DNA of 64,000 nucleotides, taken from positions 496,001 through 560,000 of the forward strand of contig NZ_JAJFAY010000002.1 of the NCBI RefSeq assembly GCF_021083305.1, read 5' to 3'. A model generated the notes under the pieces. It searched no databases. It was given only the letters and a program-made list of their open reading frames with translations, and had not been told where the DNA came from. How positions within the stretch are numbered: the first letter of the stretch is position 1; each line of letters opens with the position of its first letter. This document shows, piece after piece, positions 1-7,438 of the stretch. The stretch comes from Haladaptatus sp. DYF46. GTDB lineage: Archaea; Halobacteriota; Halobacteria; Halobacteriales; Haladaptataceae. The translations under genes and the position numbers were made by a program.

Positions 1-2
1 GA

Positions 3-407
3 ATCAGCGACGGAAGCGAACTCTGGAGCGTCGGATTCGATTCCGCCGACAACACCGACAACGCCCTCGCCGAATTGGAGACGGGAAACGACTTCAGCGT
101 CGAGAGCCGAAACGCCACGTCGTTCGAGGAGTACCTCGACGTCATCCAACACCTCGGCGCGGCGAAAAACGTCCTCGACGGCTGTCGCGAACTGTCGAGG
201 ACGGAGCGTGAAACCCTCCAAACGGCCGTCGACGGGGGGTACTTCGAGACGCCGCGGGACGCGACCCTCGGCACGCTGGCCGAGGAGTTCGACGTTTCGA
301 AGACGGCGGCCTCGAACAACCTGCGACGGGCGGAGGCGAAGGTACTCGAACGCGTCGTGGCGTCGTTCCCCGAAATCGAGTCCGAGGAGTTGCTGACCCC
401 CAAGTAG
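3..407 (+). CDS. HTH-10 (bacterio-opsin activator type) regulator, C-terminal part
   Basis: The reading frame is already open at the window edge, so only the last 134 residues are visible. The end carries the HTH-10 pattern typical of haloarchaeal Bat-like regulators: a 'LSRTERETLQTAVDGGYFE' helix, 'PRDATL', then a recognition helix around 'VSKTAASNNLRRAE'. Such proteins usually pair an N-terminal sensory region with this DNA-binding end. The partner domain and target genes lie outside the window or cannot be read. A TTG inside the frame at 75 is not needed as a start because the frame continues upstream. Confidence 0.85.
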   Translation: MSDGSELWSVGFDSADNTDNALAELETGNDFSVESRNATSFEEYLDVIQHLGAAKNVLDGCRELSRTERETLQTAVDGGYFETPRDATLGTLAEEFDVSKTAASNNLRRAEAKVLERVVASFPEIESEELLTPK

Positions 408-469
408 CTAGCTGGAAATCCAAATTTCCCAAAATCGACGAAACGTCGAAACCAAAACCGAATCCGAAA

Positions 470-940
470 TCAGAACAACCCGTCCGCCGTCTCGACGGCG
501 ACGTCGACGTGCGAGAGTCGGGGATCGTTTTCGAGCGCCGCCACGTCTTCGACCTGCGAGTCCGCCGTTTTCGTCGCCGAGAGTTCGAACTCGTCGGCGT
601 CGCCGTCGGTCCACGAAACCGTCAGTTTCGCGCGCCGGAACAGGGTTCCCTCCCGAAGGCGAATCGACCGGACCGAATCGAGCGGAACCGCGAAGTTTCG
701 CTCGCTGAACGACAGGGCGCGGTCCGGCGTGGCGTCCGTAATCTCCTTCCGGCCGCGTTCGCCCATGTCCGCCCGCAACAGCATGGATTTGAACGACTCG
801 CCGACGAAACACCAGACGAGTCGCTCGTCCGTGACGAGGAGTTCCCAGTACTCCATCGACGTGGGTCGCTGGCGGAACCACCCCGAGAGGTGGGCGATTT
901 GCGTTTCGTCCTCGCCGTCTCGTGTGTCGGTCATGCTCAT
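470..940 (-). CDS. Hypothetical soluble protein, last gene of the symporter unit
   Basis: The 156-residue acidic protein has no membrane segment and no signal peptide. Its strand-rich pattern with aromatic positions ('YWELLVTDERLVWCFVGES', 'AKLTVSWTDGD') could be a PH-like or GRAM-like beta fold, but this is only a guess. It starts one base after the end of the symporter gene on the same strand, so it is very likely translated from the same mRNA. A second ATG two codons downstream is an equally possible start. No function can be assigned. Confidence 0.65.
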   Translation of the reverse strand: MSMTDTRDGEDETQIAHLSGWFRQRPTSMEYWELLVTDERLVWCFVGESFKSMLLRADMGERGRKEITDATPDRALSFSERNFAVPLDSVRSIRLREGTLFRRAKLTVSWTDGDADEFELSATKTADSQVEDVAALENDPRLSHVDVAVETADGLF

Positions 941-941
941 C

Positions 942-2552
942 CTATCCCTCCAGAAGGAGGGCGATGTCCTCCGGAACCGTCCCCCGTTCCTGTGTTACTA
1001 TCGAGACGCCGATGAAGAGCGCGATTGCGACGAGGAGCGCCACGGTTCCGACCGGGAACGAACCGGGGAAGGGGTACAGGTTCGGAACGGTCGTCGCAAT
1101 CCACTCCGCGCCGGAGACCACAAATGCCGGAAGCGATTCGCCCATCCCGGCAACGACTTCCGCGATACTCGGCACCGCACTGTAGAGCAGGTTGACGCCC
1201 AATCCGCCGAGGAGCGCGGCGATAGCACCCTCCTTCGTCGCCCCCTTCCAGTTCAGGCCGAGGGCCGCGATGGCGAAGAACGCCGCCGCGAAGAATCCCC
1301 AACCGATGGTTCCGAGGATGCCGACCAGCGTCTGCGAGTAGAAGACGATGAGCGTCGAAGCGATGGTCAGGCCCGCCAGCGCGGCCTGCGTCACGCGAAG
1401 TTCGGTCCTGTCGTCCTCGATGGGTCGGCCGAGCGCGCGGGGGATGTCGCGGGACACCGCCGCCGCGCCGATGTTGAGGAACGAGTCGCTCGTGCTCATG
1501 ATGGCCGCGAGCAGGGCCGCGAGGATGAGTCCGGCCACGACGCCGGGCGTGTGTTCGAGGACGAAGACCGGTCCCACGACCGACGCGCTCTTCGGGGCCG
1601 CGGTCTGGCCCGCCTCGACCATGGCGCGCATCGACAGACCCGTCGAGAAGGCGAGGAGGCTCGAAATCGCGTACGTCGCCGCCGCGATGGGCGCACCCCA
1701 GCGCAGGATTTTGAGGTTGCGGCTCATGTAGAACTTGGTGACGAGGTGTGGCTGTCCCGCCGCGCCGACGGAGAACAGGATCCACCACCCGAGCGCCGTG
1801 AAGATGGTCGCCGCGGGTGCGCCCATCGCGCCGAACGGCGAGACGAACGCCGGGTCGGCGGTTGCGAGGTTGCGCGAAATCGACCCCATCCCGCCGCCGA
1901 ACGACAGCGCGTAGGCGAAGACGAACAGGGAGCCGACGATCATCGTTATCGCCTGCACGAAGTCCGTCCAGACGCCCGCAATCATGCCGCCGAGCATGCT
2001 GTAGAGCAGGAGGATGAGCGCGCCGATGAGCAGGCCCCACATCACCGGGAGGCCGAAAATCGCGCGCATGACGTACTGGAGCGCGGCGAGGTTCGTCGCC
2101 AGATAGGCCATGACGCCGACGATGACGGCGACGGCGGTGAGGCCGCGAACCCACGCGCTCTCGTATCTGACGTACATCCCGTCGGCGAGCGTCATCACGT
2201 CGCGGATGTCGGCGAGCAGGCGCATGCGTTTCGCCAGCAGCACCCACGTGATGACGAACCCGAGCGGCGCGGTGAAGAATATCCAGAGCGCCGTCGTGCC
2301 GAACGAGTAGACGAGTTCGGGACCGCCCACGAAGCCGAACCCGGATTGGATGACCGAGAACGCCGTCAGCGCGAGCACCCACGTGCCGATGCTTTTCCCG
2401 GTGATGAGGAAGTCCGCGGTGCTCTCGGTTTGCATGTAGCCCCAGACGCCGATGGCCAACACGACCAGCAGATAGGCACCGCCGAACAAGAGGACGTACG
2501 GGCTGTCCGTGACCGGAATCTCCTGTAGGGGGACGAAAGGGACGGGACTCAT
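942..2552 (-). CDS. Sodium:solute symporter (SSS family)
   Basis: The 536-residue protein has about 13 hydrophobic segments, the usual architecture of Na+/solute symporters such as PutP, PanF and ActP. Family-like stretches include 'SYLATNLAALQY'-type helices, a 'GGMIAGVWTDFVQA' segment (the conserved TDxxQ region) and 'AALLAAIMSTSDSFLN', close to the family signature around the Na2 site. It should couple Na+ entry to uptake of an organic solute at the cytoplasmic membrane; the substrate is not readable. The ATG overlaps the stop of the upstream small membrane protein as ATGA, so the two are translationally coupled. Confidence 0.9.
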   Translation of the reverse strand: MSPVPFVPLQEIPVTDSPYVLLFGGAYLLVVLAIGVWGYMQTESTADFLITGKSIGTWVLALTAFSVIQSGFGFVGGPELVYSFGTTALWIFFTAPLGFVITWVLLAKRMRLLADIRDVMTLADGMYVRYESAWVRGLTAVAVIVGVMAYLATNLAALQYVMRAIFGLPVMWGLLIGALILLLYSMLGGMIAGVWTDFVQAITMIVGSLFVFAYALSFGGGMGSISRNLATADPAFVSPFGAMGAPAATIFTALGWWILFSVGAAGQPHLVTKFYMSRNLKILRWGAPIAAATYAISSLLAFSTGLSMRAMVEAGQTAAPKSASVVGPVFVLEHTPGVVAGLILAALLAAIMSTSDSFLNIGAAAVSRDIPRALGRPIEDDRTELRVTQAALAGLTIASTLIVFYSQTLVGILGTIGWGFFAAAFFAIAALGLNWKGATKEGAIAALLGGLGVNLLYSAVPSIAEVVAGMGESLPAFVVSGAEWIATTVPNLYPFPGSFPVGTVALLVAIALFIGVSIVTQERGTVPEDIALLLEG

Positions 2553-3106
2553 CGCCGGTCGCCTCCGTCCGCCTGCGGGGACTTGCCGCCGGGTTCACCG
2601 CCGGAGTCGCCGCCGTCGGGTTCCGTTCGGGCGACTGACATCGGGAACTGCTTTCCCCGCTGGACCCGCCGCACGTCGTCCATCAGGTCATCGACCACGT
2701 CGTCGCTCCCGATGTCCGGGAAGACGAGGGCGTAGTAGAGCGCGCCGAGGATCGGGAGCAACCAGAGGAAGACGAAGTACGAAAGCGTCGGCGTCGGGAG
2801 ACCGAGGAGGTACGTGTACTCCGTTACGCCCGGATGCCATTGCAGCCATATCAGCGTGAATCCGGCAGTGAACACCACCGCCAACCCGACCAACAACCAC
2901 GTGTACGGGGCGAGGTTCAGTTCGCCATCGTTTCGCTCTACGGCGGCCGCGGCGAAGTTCGTGACGATGAACAGCGCCGCACCGTACGAAAACAGTCTAT
3001 ACGCTCCAGTCGCCGCGGCGACCAACAACGCGACGGCCAGTACGGCTATCGCACCCATGACTTTGTTCCGTTCCCCTCGTTTCGCCGACGTTCGTGATGA
3101 TGCCAT
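2549..3106 (-). CDS. Small membrane protein coupled to the symporter
   Basis: The ATG at 3106 gives 185 residues with about four hydrophobic segments and a hydrophilic, Gly/Asp-rich C-terminus. SSS permeases in bacteria are often paired with a small membrane partner (DUF485 or DUF4212 types); this protein holds the same position but was not recognised as a member of those families. The frame stays open further upstream to 3565, but that extension is Arg/Ser/Pro-rich shadow sequence, so the internal ATG is preferred. Its stop overlaps the symporter start. Confidence 0.75.
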   Translation of the reverse strand: MASSRTSAKRGERNKVMGAIAVLAVALLVAAATGAYRLFSYGAALFIVTNFAAAAVERNDGELNLAPYTWLLVGLAVVFTAGFTLIWLQWHPGVTEYTYLLGLPTPTLSYFVFLWLLPILGALYYALVFPDIGSDDVVDDLMDDVRRVQRGKQFPMSVARTEPDGGDSGGEPGGKSPQADGGDRR

Positions 3107-3224
3107 CAAGTGTGCAACAGGGTACCAAATGTCGAAAAGTGACGGGTTGATATGTGAACACTGTTCGAATGCTGATTTTTCATCGGTCCCCCCGAATGCT
3201 TTCGACGGTTCTCGGGAAGGGGGA

Positions 3225-3551
3225 CTACCGAGTTCGCGTCCGGATCCGCGCGATTCGGCCCCCCTCGATGGAGAAATCGTCCTCGAATGCGAACAGCCCC
3301 TCGCCGTCGGCATCGAGCAGGCGACCCTCGGCGGCCGCGGTGGTTCCGTTTTCCTCGATTCGCGAGAGTTCGTGACTCGTCTCCTTGTTCGGGCGATCGT
3401 CGCGCATGAACGAGACGAGGGTGTCACGCCCCTCGATGGTCCGGTCGGGGCGATCGTGGACGACGTCGGGGGCCAACAGTCCGGCGAACGTCTCGTAGTC
3501 GTGTGCGTCGATGGAATCGTAGTACGCGCGAACGACCGTTTCGGAGTCCAT
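3225..3551 (-). CDS. NTF2-like (SnoaL-type) protein
   Basis: The 108-residue protein starts at the ATG at 3551 with 'MDSETVVRAYYDSIDAHDYE', the usual first helix of NTF2/SnoaL folds, followed by 'LLAPDVVHDRPDRTIEGRDTLVSFMR', the second helix and first strand. Such small cone-shaped proteins are isomerases, hydrolases or ligand-binding modules; nothing here identifies the ligand. It is monocistronic on this strand and divergent from tsr3. Upstream extension of the frame would give an Arg-rich tail and was rejected. Confidence 0.75.
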   Translation of the reverse strand: MDSETVVRAYYDSIDAHDYETFAGLLAPDVVHDRPDRTIEGRDTLVSFMRDDRPNKETSHELSRIEENGTTAAAEGRLLDADGEGLFAFEDDFSIEGGRIARIRTRTR

Positions 3552-3809
3552 ACGCGGGAGAACACGGAGGACCCTCTTTATCCCCTCGGCGGACGGTATC
3601 GAGTTCTCGATAGGCCACGGAACGAATTTGAGATCCCTATAGCGGTCATATAAACGGCTATATCGTCTTCGCTGCTTCGTCGGGATGCCGGTCGAATCCG
3701 GCACGCCTGTACAACGGAGGAACTGTTTCCATACGGCTCCGCATGCACCGCATCCCCGGCGGAGCCTTCTTCGCGCCACTTTTTACCGAGCCACGCCAAT
3801 TCCCGTCCA
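3552..3809. promoter_or_regulatory. Divergent promoter region between NTF2-like gene and tsr3
   Basis: The 258-base gap separates two divergent genes. AT-richer sequence at about 3636-3665 ('tatagcggtcatataaacgg') offers TATA-like elements. No hairpin, repeat or small gene was seen. Confidence 0.35.
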
Positions 3810-4313
3810 GTGAACCTCCACGTCCGGTACGAGGGCGACGACGACCCGAAGAAGTGTACGGCGCGGAAACTCGCGCGGTTCGACCTGACCGAACTCCATC
3901 GGTCGGCGCGGGCGACGCCGTACGGAATCGTGCTCAATCCGCACGCGGAGCAGGCGCTGTCGCCCGCCGACCGCACCGAAACGGACACCCTCGTCGCCCT
4001 CGACTGCTCGTGGGAGAGCGCCGGGAAGGCGCTCTTCGAGATGCCCGGACTCCACCGCGCCCTGCCGTTTCTCGTCGCCGCGAACCCCGTTAACTACGGC
4101 AAACCGTTTCAGTTGAACACCGTGGAGGCGTTCGCGGCGGGACTCTGCATCCTCGGGGAGCGCGAACACGCGGAGGAGATACTGTCGAAGTTCCGCTGGG
4201 GGGAGACGTTTCTCGAACTGAACGCGGAACCGCTTCGCCGCTACGCCGACTGTGCAGATTCGACGGAGGTCGTCGCAGTTCAACAGGAGTATCTGGACGC
4301 CGGGGAGGAGTAG
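3810..4313 (+). CDS. tsr3: Tsr3-type rRNA aminocarboxypropyltransferase (DUF367)
   Basis: The 167-residue protein (GTG start) matches the Tsr3/DUF367 family: '[16 protein letters not shown]', 'ALDCSWESA' and '[32 protein letters not shown]' are the SAM-binding and active-site blocks. Family members transfer the 3-amino-3-carboxypropyl group of SAM to the modified uridine near the decoding site of the small-subunit rRNA. A ribosomal protein gene follows about 50 bases downstream on the same strand, which fits a ribosome-biogenesis context. Length is close to other archaeal members. Confidence 0.93.
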   Translation: MNLHVRYEGDDDPKKCTARKLARFDLTELHRSARATPYGIVLNPHAEQALSPADRTETDTLVALDCSWESAGKALFEMPGLHRALPFLVAANPVNYGKPFQLNTVEAFAAGLCILGEREHAEEILSKFRWGETFLELNAEPLRRYADCADSTEVVAVQQEYLDAGEE

Positions 4314-4364
4314 CGACGCGGCAACTCAATAACGTTTAAACGCGCGGGGAAGCAAACGCACCGT

Positions 4365-4514
4365 ATGGCCAGTTTCGACGCAGCAGAGAAACGAACGCTC
4401 GAAAAGATGATTTGCATGCGCTGTAACGCTCGCAACCCGCAGCGAGCCGACAAGTGCCGCAAATGCGGCTACAGCAAGCTTCGCCCGAAGAGCAAGGAAT
4501 CGCGCAGCGCGTAA
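4365..4514 (+). CDS. rpl40e: Large-subunit ribosomal protein L40e
   Basis: The 49-residue basic protein contains a C4 zinc ribbon: 'ICMRCNARN' and '[11 protein letters not shown]'. Length, lysine/arginine content and the two CxxC knuckles are those of archaeal L40e. It is a structural component of the 50S subunit. A TATA-like 'aacgtttaaac' at 4331-4341 lies about 27 bases upstream of the ATG, so it probably has its own near-leaderless promoter despite following tsr3. Confidence 0.93.
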   Translation: MASFDAAEKRTLEKMICMRCNARNPQRADKCRKCGYSKLRPKSKESRSA

Positions 4515-4580
4515 GCGACCCGTCGGTTTTTCTCCGAATCGTACGCAGATTCCGAGCGGCGCGTTCCCCGGTGTCCGAAC

Positions 4581-5126
4581 CTACTCGGCCCGTCCGAACC
4601 ACTCGTCTTCGAGAATCGCGTAGAACTCGACGTCCACGTACTCGCCATCGAGGAACTCGGATTCGACGTGCGTCGCCTCGTGGCGGAAGCCGAGCTTTTC
4701 CCAGATTCGGGCGGAACCGACGTTCCCCGAGAACACGCGGGCGATGACGCGGTGGTGGCGGCGTTCGCGGAACGCGAAGTCCGTGATGAGGCGACTGGCG
4801 TCGGTGCCGTAGCCCTCCCCCCAGAACTCCTCGGCGAGCAGGATTCCGATTTCGACGTTCACGCCCGTCGAGTCCTTCGGATGGAGACCGATGGACCCCA
4901 TCGCTTCGCCGTCGCGGCAGACGAGGAGATGGACGTGGTCGCCGTCGGTGTCGGAGGCGCGCTCCTCGTACCACTCCCGTTCCTGTCCGCCGTTGACAGG
5001 CGAACGGCTACCGAGAAATCGACGGACGTTCGGCGCGTTTATGGTGTCCTGCAGGAAGTCCAAATCGTCCTCTTCGATCGTTCTGAGTTCGATTCGGTCG
5101 CCGCGTAGGAAAACGGGTCCGGGCAT
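4581..5126 (-). CDS. GNAT N-acetyltransferase (RimJ/RimL-like)
   Basis: The 181-residue protein shows the GNAT order: 'RGDRIELRTIEEDDLDFLQ' at the N-terminus, 'GSIGLHPKD' in strand 4, 'GILLAEEFWGEGYGTDASRLI' (the Q/RxxGxG/A-like acetyl-CoA loop) and 'NVGSARIWEKLGFRHEATH', the classic C-terminal motif of RimJ/RimL-like enzymes. It should acetylate a protein N-terminus or a small amine; the substrate cannot be told. It is convergent with rpl40e and monocistronic. Confidence 0.9.
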   Translation of the reverse strand: MPGPVFLRGDRIELRTIEEDDLDFLQDTINAPNVRRFLGSRSPVNGGQEREWYEERASDTDGDHVHLLVCRDGEAMGSIGLHPKDSTGVNVEIGILLAEEFWGEGYGTDASRLITDFAFRERRHHRVIARVFSGNVGSARIWEKLGFRHEATHVESEFLDGEYVDVEFYAILEDEWFGRAE

Positions 5127-5197
5127 AACGGAGAGAGATACGACCGAGGAGAAAAGCGTGTTCGATGCGTGCTATCGTACGACACCCCTGGAACGCC

Positions 5198-5806
5198 TCA
5201 CTCGGGATACTTCGGTTCGCGTTTCTCCGCTCGCTCCAAGGCCGTCTCGATGACGTCACGCACCTCCCCGTGGAACTCCTCGCCGTGCCCGGCGTACATG
5301 TTTTCGACGGAATCGGGCATGCGCGCCAAGATTTCGCGGATGCTGTCGATGAGTTCCTCGCGGGACTGGCCCGCCATGTCGGTGCGCCCGAAACTGCCGT
5401 AATCGAACGCGCCGTCGTCGTGAACCACGACGTCGCCGCTGAAGATGGTCGAATCGCCGATGAAGGCGAGGTGGTCGTCCGCGTGGCCGGGCGTGTGGAC
5501 GGCCTCGAACTCCTCGTCGCCGATTCGAACCGTGTCGCCGTCGGCGATGGGACTGTCACGGCGGGGATGCGGACTATACGCGAGGAGTTCCGCGTCGAAC
5601 GCGTCCAGCACGGCATCGAGTTGCGCGACGTGGTCGCCGTGCTGGTGAGTGAGGACGACCGCGTCGAGCGTGTCCGTGTGTTCGCGGATGGCGTCCACGA
5701 CGCCGTCCATCGCCCCGGCATCGACGAGAACCGAGCGCTCGCCGAGGACGAGATAGGCGTTACATGTGAACGTCTCGGCGTCGGCAGTGACGGTAATGAC
5801 TTGCAT
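5198..5806 (-). CDS. MBL-fold metallo-hydrolase
   Basis: The 202-residue protein has the metallo-beta-lactamase signature 'THQHGDH' (HxHxDH), a second ligand region 'HTPGHADDH', 'FSGDVVVHDD' for the bridging Asp and a C-terminal 'YAGHGEE' for the last His. These bind two metal ions, usually zinc. The short compact form resembles the glyoxalase II-like and general thioester hydrolases, but specificity is unknown. The start at 5806 ('MQVITVTAD') is preferred to the ATG nine codons upstream because the fold begins there. Confidence 0.9.
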   Translation of the reverse strand: MQVITVTADAETFTCNAYLVLGERSVLVDAGAMDGVVDAIREHTDTLDAVVLTHQHGDHVAQLDAVLDAFDAELLAYSPHPRRDSPIADGDTVRIGDEEFEAVHTPGHADDHLAFIGDSTIFSGDVVVHDDGAFDYGSFGRTDMAGQSREELIDSIREILARMPDSVENMYAGHGEEFHGEVRDVIETALERAEKREPKYPE

Positions 5807-5887
5807 ATTGAAGCGTTTCGGGCCATCTGCCAAAATCCTGACGGGCGGCGAGCGTTTTTAGTGTCCGAAGTGCATACCATAAACCGT

Positions 5888-6067
5888 ATGGGCTTCGGGA
5901 GCTACGACGAATCAGAACAAGAGAACCAGGAGTATAGCGCGGATCTGGACGACGACAGTGGCGTTGCGACGTCGGAACACGAACACAAGGGAAGCGTCGA
6001 TTTCGAGATTGGGGCATCGAACGACGAACTGTTGGACCGACTCGACGAGATCAAAGACGAAGAGTAG
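5888..6067 (+). CDS. DUF5786 family small acidic protein
   Basis: The 59-residue, strongly acidic protein begins 'MGFGSYDESEQENQEYS' and ends 'GASNDELLDRLDEIKDEE', the conserved ends of a haloarchaeal family known as DUF5786. No function is known for the family. Its stop lies two bases before the GTG of the DUF99 gene, so both are probably in one transcript. There is no signal peptide or membrane segment. Confidence 0.85.
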   Translation: MGFGSYDESEQENQEYSADLDDDSGVATSEHEHKGSVDFEIGASNDELLDRLDEIKDEE

Positions 6068-6068
6068 C

Positions 6069-6629
6069 GTGAAATCCGGTGTTCGAGCGCTCGGTGTCGC
6101 GGAATCGTATCGCCGCGACACCAGCACGCTCGCTGGAGTCGTCACCCGCGCGAGCAGGGTGACTGACGGATTTGTTTTCGGGAACTGTACGGTCGGCGGA
6201 ACGGACGTCACCGACGGGATTATCGACCTCGTGGAACGACTGGACCGCGAGGACGTCCGCTACGTTTTCGTCGGCGGTATCGCACTCGCGTGGTACAACG
6301 TACTGGATATGCACCGCCTCCACGAAGCCGTAGACCGCCCGGTCATCACCGTCACCTTCGAGGAGAGCGACGGCCTCCGCGAATCGCTCGAAACCGAGTT
6401 CTCCGGCGACGAACTGGACCGACGACTGGAGACCTATCGAACCCAACCGCCGCGGCGCGAACTCGCCGTCGACGGCGAGACGGTGTTCGTCCGGCAGGTC
6501 GGCATGGGCGAGGGGGACGCCCGCGATGTCGTCCGGTCGTTCACCCCGGAAGGTGGACGACCCGAACCGCTCCGTGTCGCTCGCTTGGCCGCCCGCGCCG
6601 CGGACGAGTGGCGCGGCGAGACGAACTGA
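6069..6629 (+). CDS. DUF99 / endonuclease dU family protein
   Basis: The GTG at 6069 gives 186 residues starting 'KSGVRALGVAESY', the family's conserved opening. Further blocks are 'VVTRASRVTDGFVFGNCTVGGTDVTDGI' and 'DVRYVFVGGIALAWYNVLDMHRLHE'. The family (UPF0215) includes an archaeal endonuclease reported to act on deoxyuridine in DNA. An adjacent uracil-DNA glycosylase gene supports a role in repair of deaminated cytosine, but this is an inference from context. The upstream frame extension overlaps the DUF5786 gene and was rejected. Confidence 0.85.
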   Translation: MKSGVRALGVAESYRRDTSTLAGVVTRASRVTDGFVFGNCTVGGTDVTDGIIDLVERLDREDVRYVFVGGIALAWYNVLDMHRLHEAVDRPVITVTFEESDGLRESLETEFSGDELDRRLETYRTQPPRRELAVDGETVFVRQVGMGEGDARDVVRSFTPEGGRPEPLRVARLAARAADEWRGETN

Positions 6630-6700
6630 GTGCGATACCGTCCCGGAAGGCATCGCATTATCGACCTTCACCGATCGCCTGTCGCGGCGTAGGCCGAGGA

Positions 6701-6708
6701 TACTTAAT
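6701..6708 (+). promoter_or_regulatory. TATA box of the uracil-DNA glycosylase gene
   Basis: 'tacttaat' is centred about 27 bases before the ATG at 6732, the spacing expected for a leaderless haloarchaeal transcript. It supports 6732 rather than the ATG at 6741 as the start. Confidence 0.5.
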
Positions 6709-6731
6709 GCATTCCGTCCGTCCGAGCGAGT

Positions 6732-7319
6732 ATGGGAACGATGGAGGGACTGGACGTGACCGACTGTACGCGCTGTCCGTCGCTGGTCGAGTGCCGGAGT
6801 CAAATCGTCAACGGCGTCGGGCCGGAAGACGCGGACGTGCTGTTCGTCGGGGAAGCGCCCGGTGCGCGGGAGGACGACCGAGGCGAACCGTTCGTCGGCA
6901 GGAGCGGGTCCGTATTGGACGACAGGCTCCGCGATAAGGGACTGTCGCGGGCGGACGTTCGAATCACCAATTGCGTACGCTGTCGTCCGCCGGAGAACCG
7001 CGACCCGACGAAGGAAGAACTCGGCAACTGCCGGGAGTATTTGGAGCGAGAAATCGACCTCGTAAACCCGGACGTCATCGTCACGCTCGGGAAAGTGCCG
7101 AGCCAACACCTGCTCGACCGCGACGTGGCCGTGACGAAGGAAGCCGGATCGATAGAGACGGTCGAACTCGGCGGCACGAAACGCGACGTGCTCGTCTGTC
7201 TTCACCCCGCGGCGACGCTCTACGACAGGAGTCAGGAATCGACGTTCGAGAGCACGCTCGACAAAGCGGCGACGATGGCGGGTGCGAACGGCGGTCAGTC
7301 CAACCTCGGCGATTTCTGA
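6732..7319 (+). CDS. Uracil-DNA glycosylase, iron-sulfur type (family 4/5)
   Basis: The 195-residue protein has 'DVLFVGEAPGAREDDRGEPFVGRSG' (uracil-binding motif 1), 'VLVCLHPAAT' (motif with the catalytic-loop His) and cysteines in 'DCTRCPSLVEC' and 'NCVRCRPPENR' that would bind a 4Fe-4S cluster. It removes uracil from DNA to start base-excision repair. The GEAPG form rather than GExPG with Asp/Glu variation makes family 4 more likely than 5, but this is not certain. It lies downstream of the DUF99 gene on the same strand. Confidence 0.92.
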   Translation: MGTMEGLDVTDCTRCPSLVECRSQIVNGVGPEDADVLFVGEAPGAREDDRGEPFVGRSGSVLDDRLRDKGLSRADVRITNCVRCRPPENRDPTKEELGNCREYLEREIDLVNPDVIVTLGKVPSQHLLDRDVAVTKEAGSIETVELGGTKRDVLVCLHPAATLYDRSQESTFESTLDKAATMAGANGGQSNLGDF

Positions 7320-7438
7320 GCGGACGGGGCGGACGGATTTCGGCGACGCCGTGGCTACGGAGTCGGACACGAACCGCGAGAAAATAACGACAGAATCAGC
7401 GGCCCTTTCTCTTCGTCACCGACGAGCCTCGAAACCGC

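Noticed and set aside
729..2528. Long open frame (about 600 codons) on the + strand opposite the symporter gene
   Set aside because: The product is Arg/Glu/Asp-rich without any domain and mirrors the codon bias of the symporter gene. Long antisense frames are common in GC-rich haloarchaeal genes.
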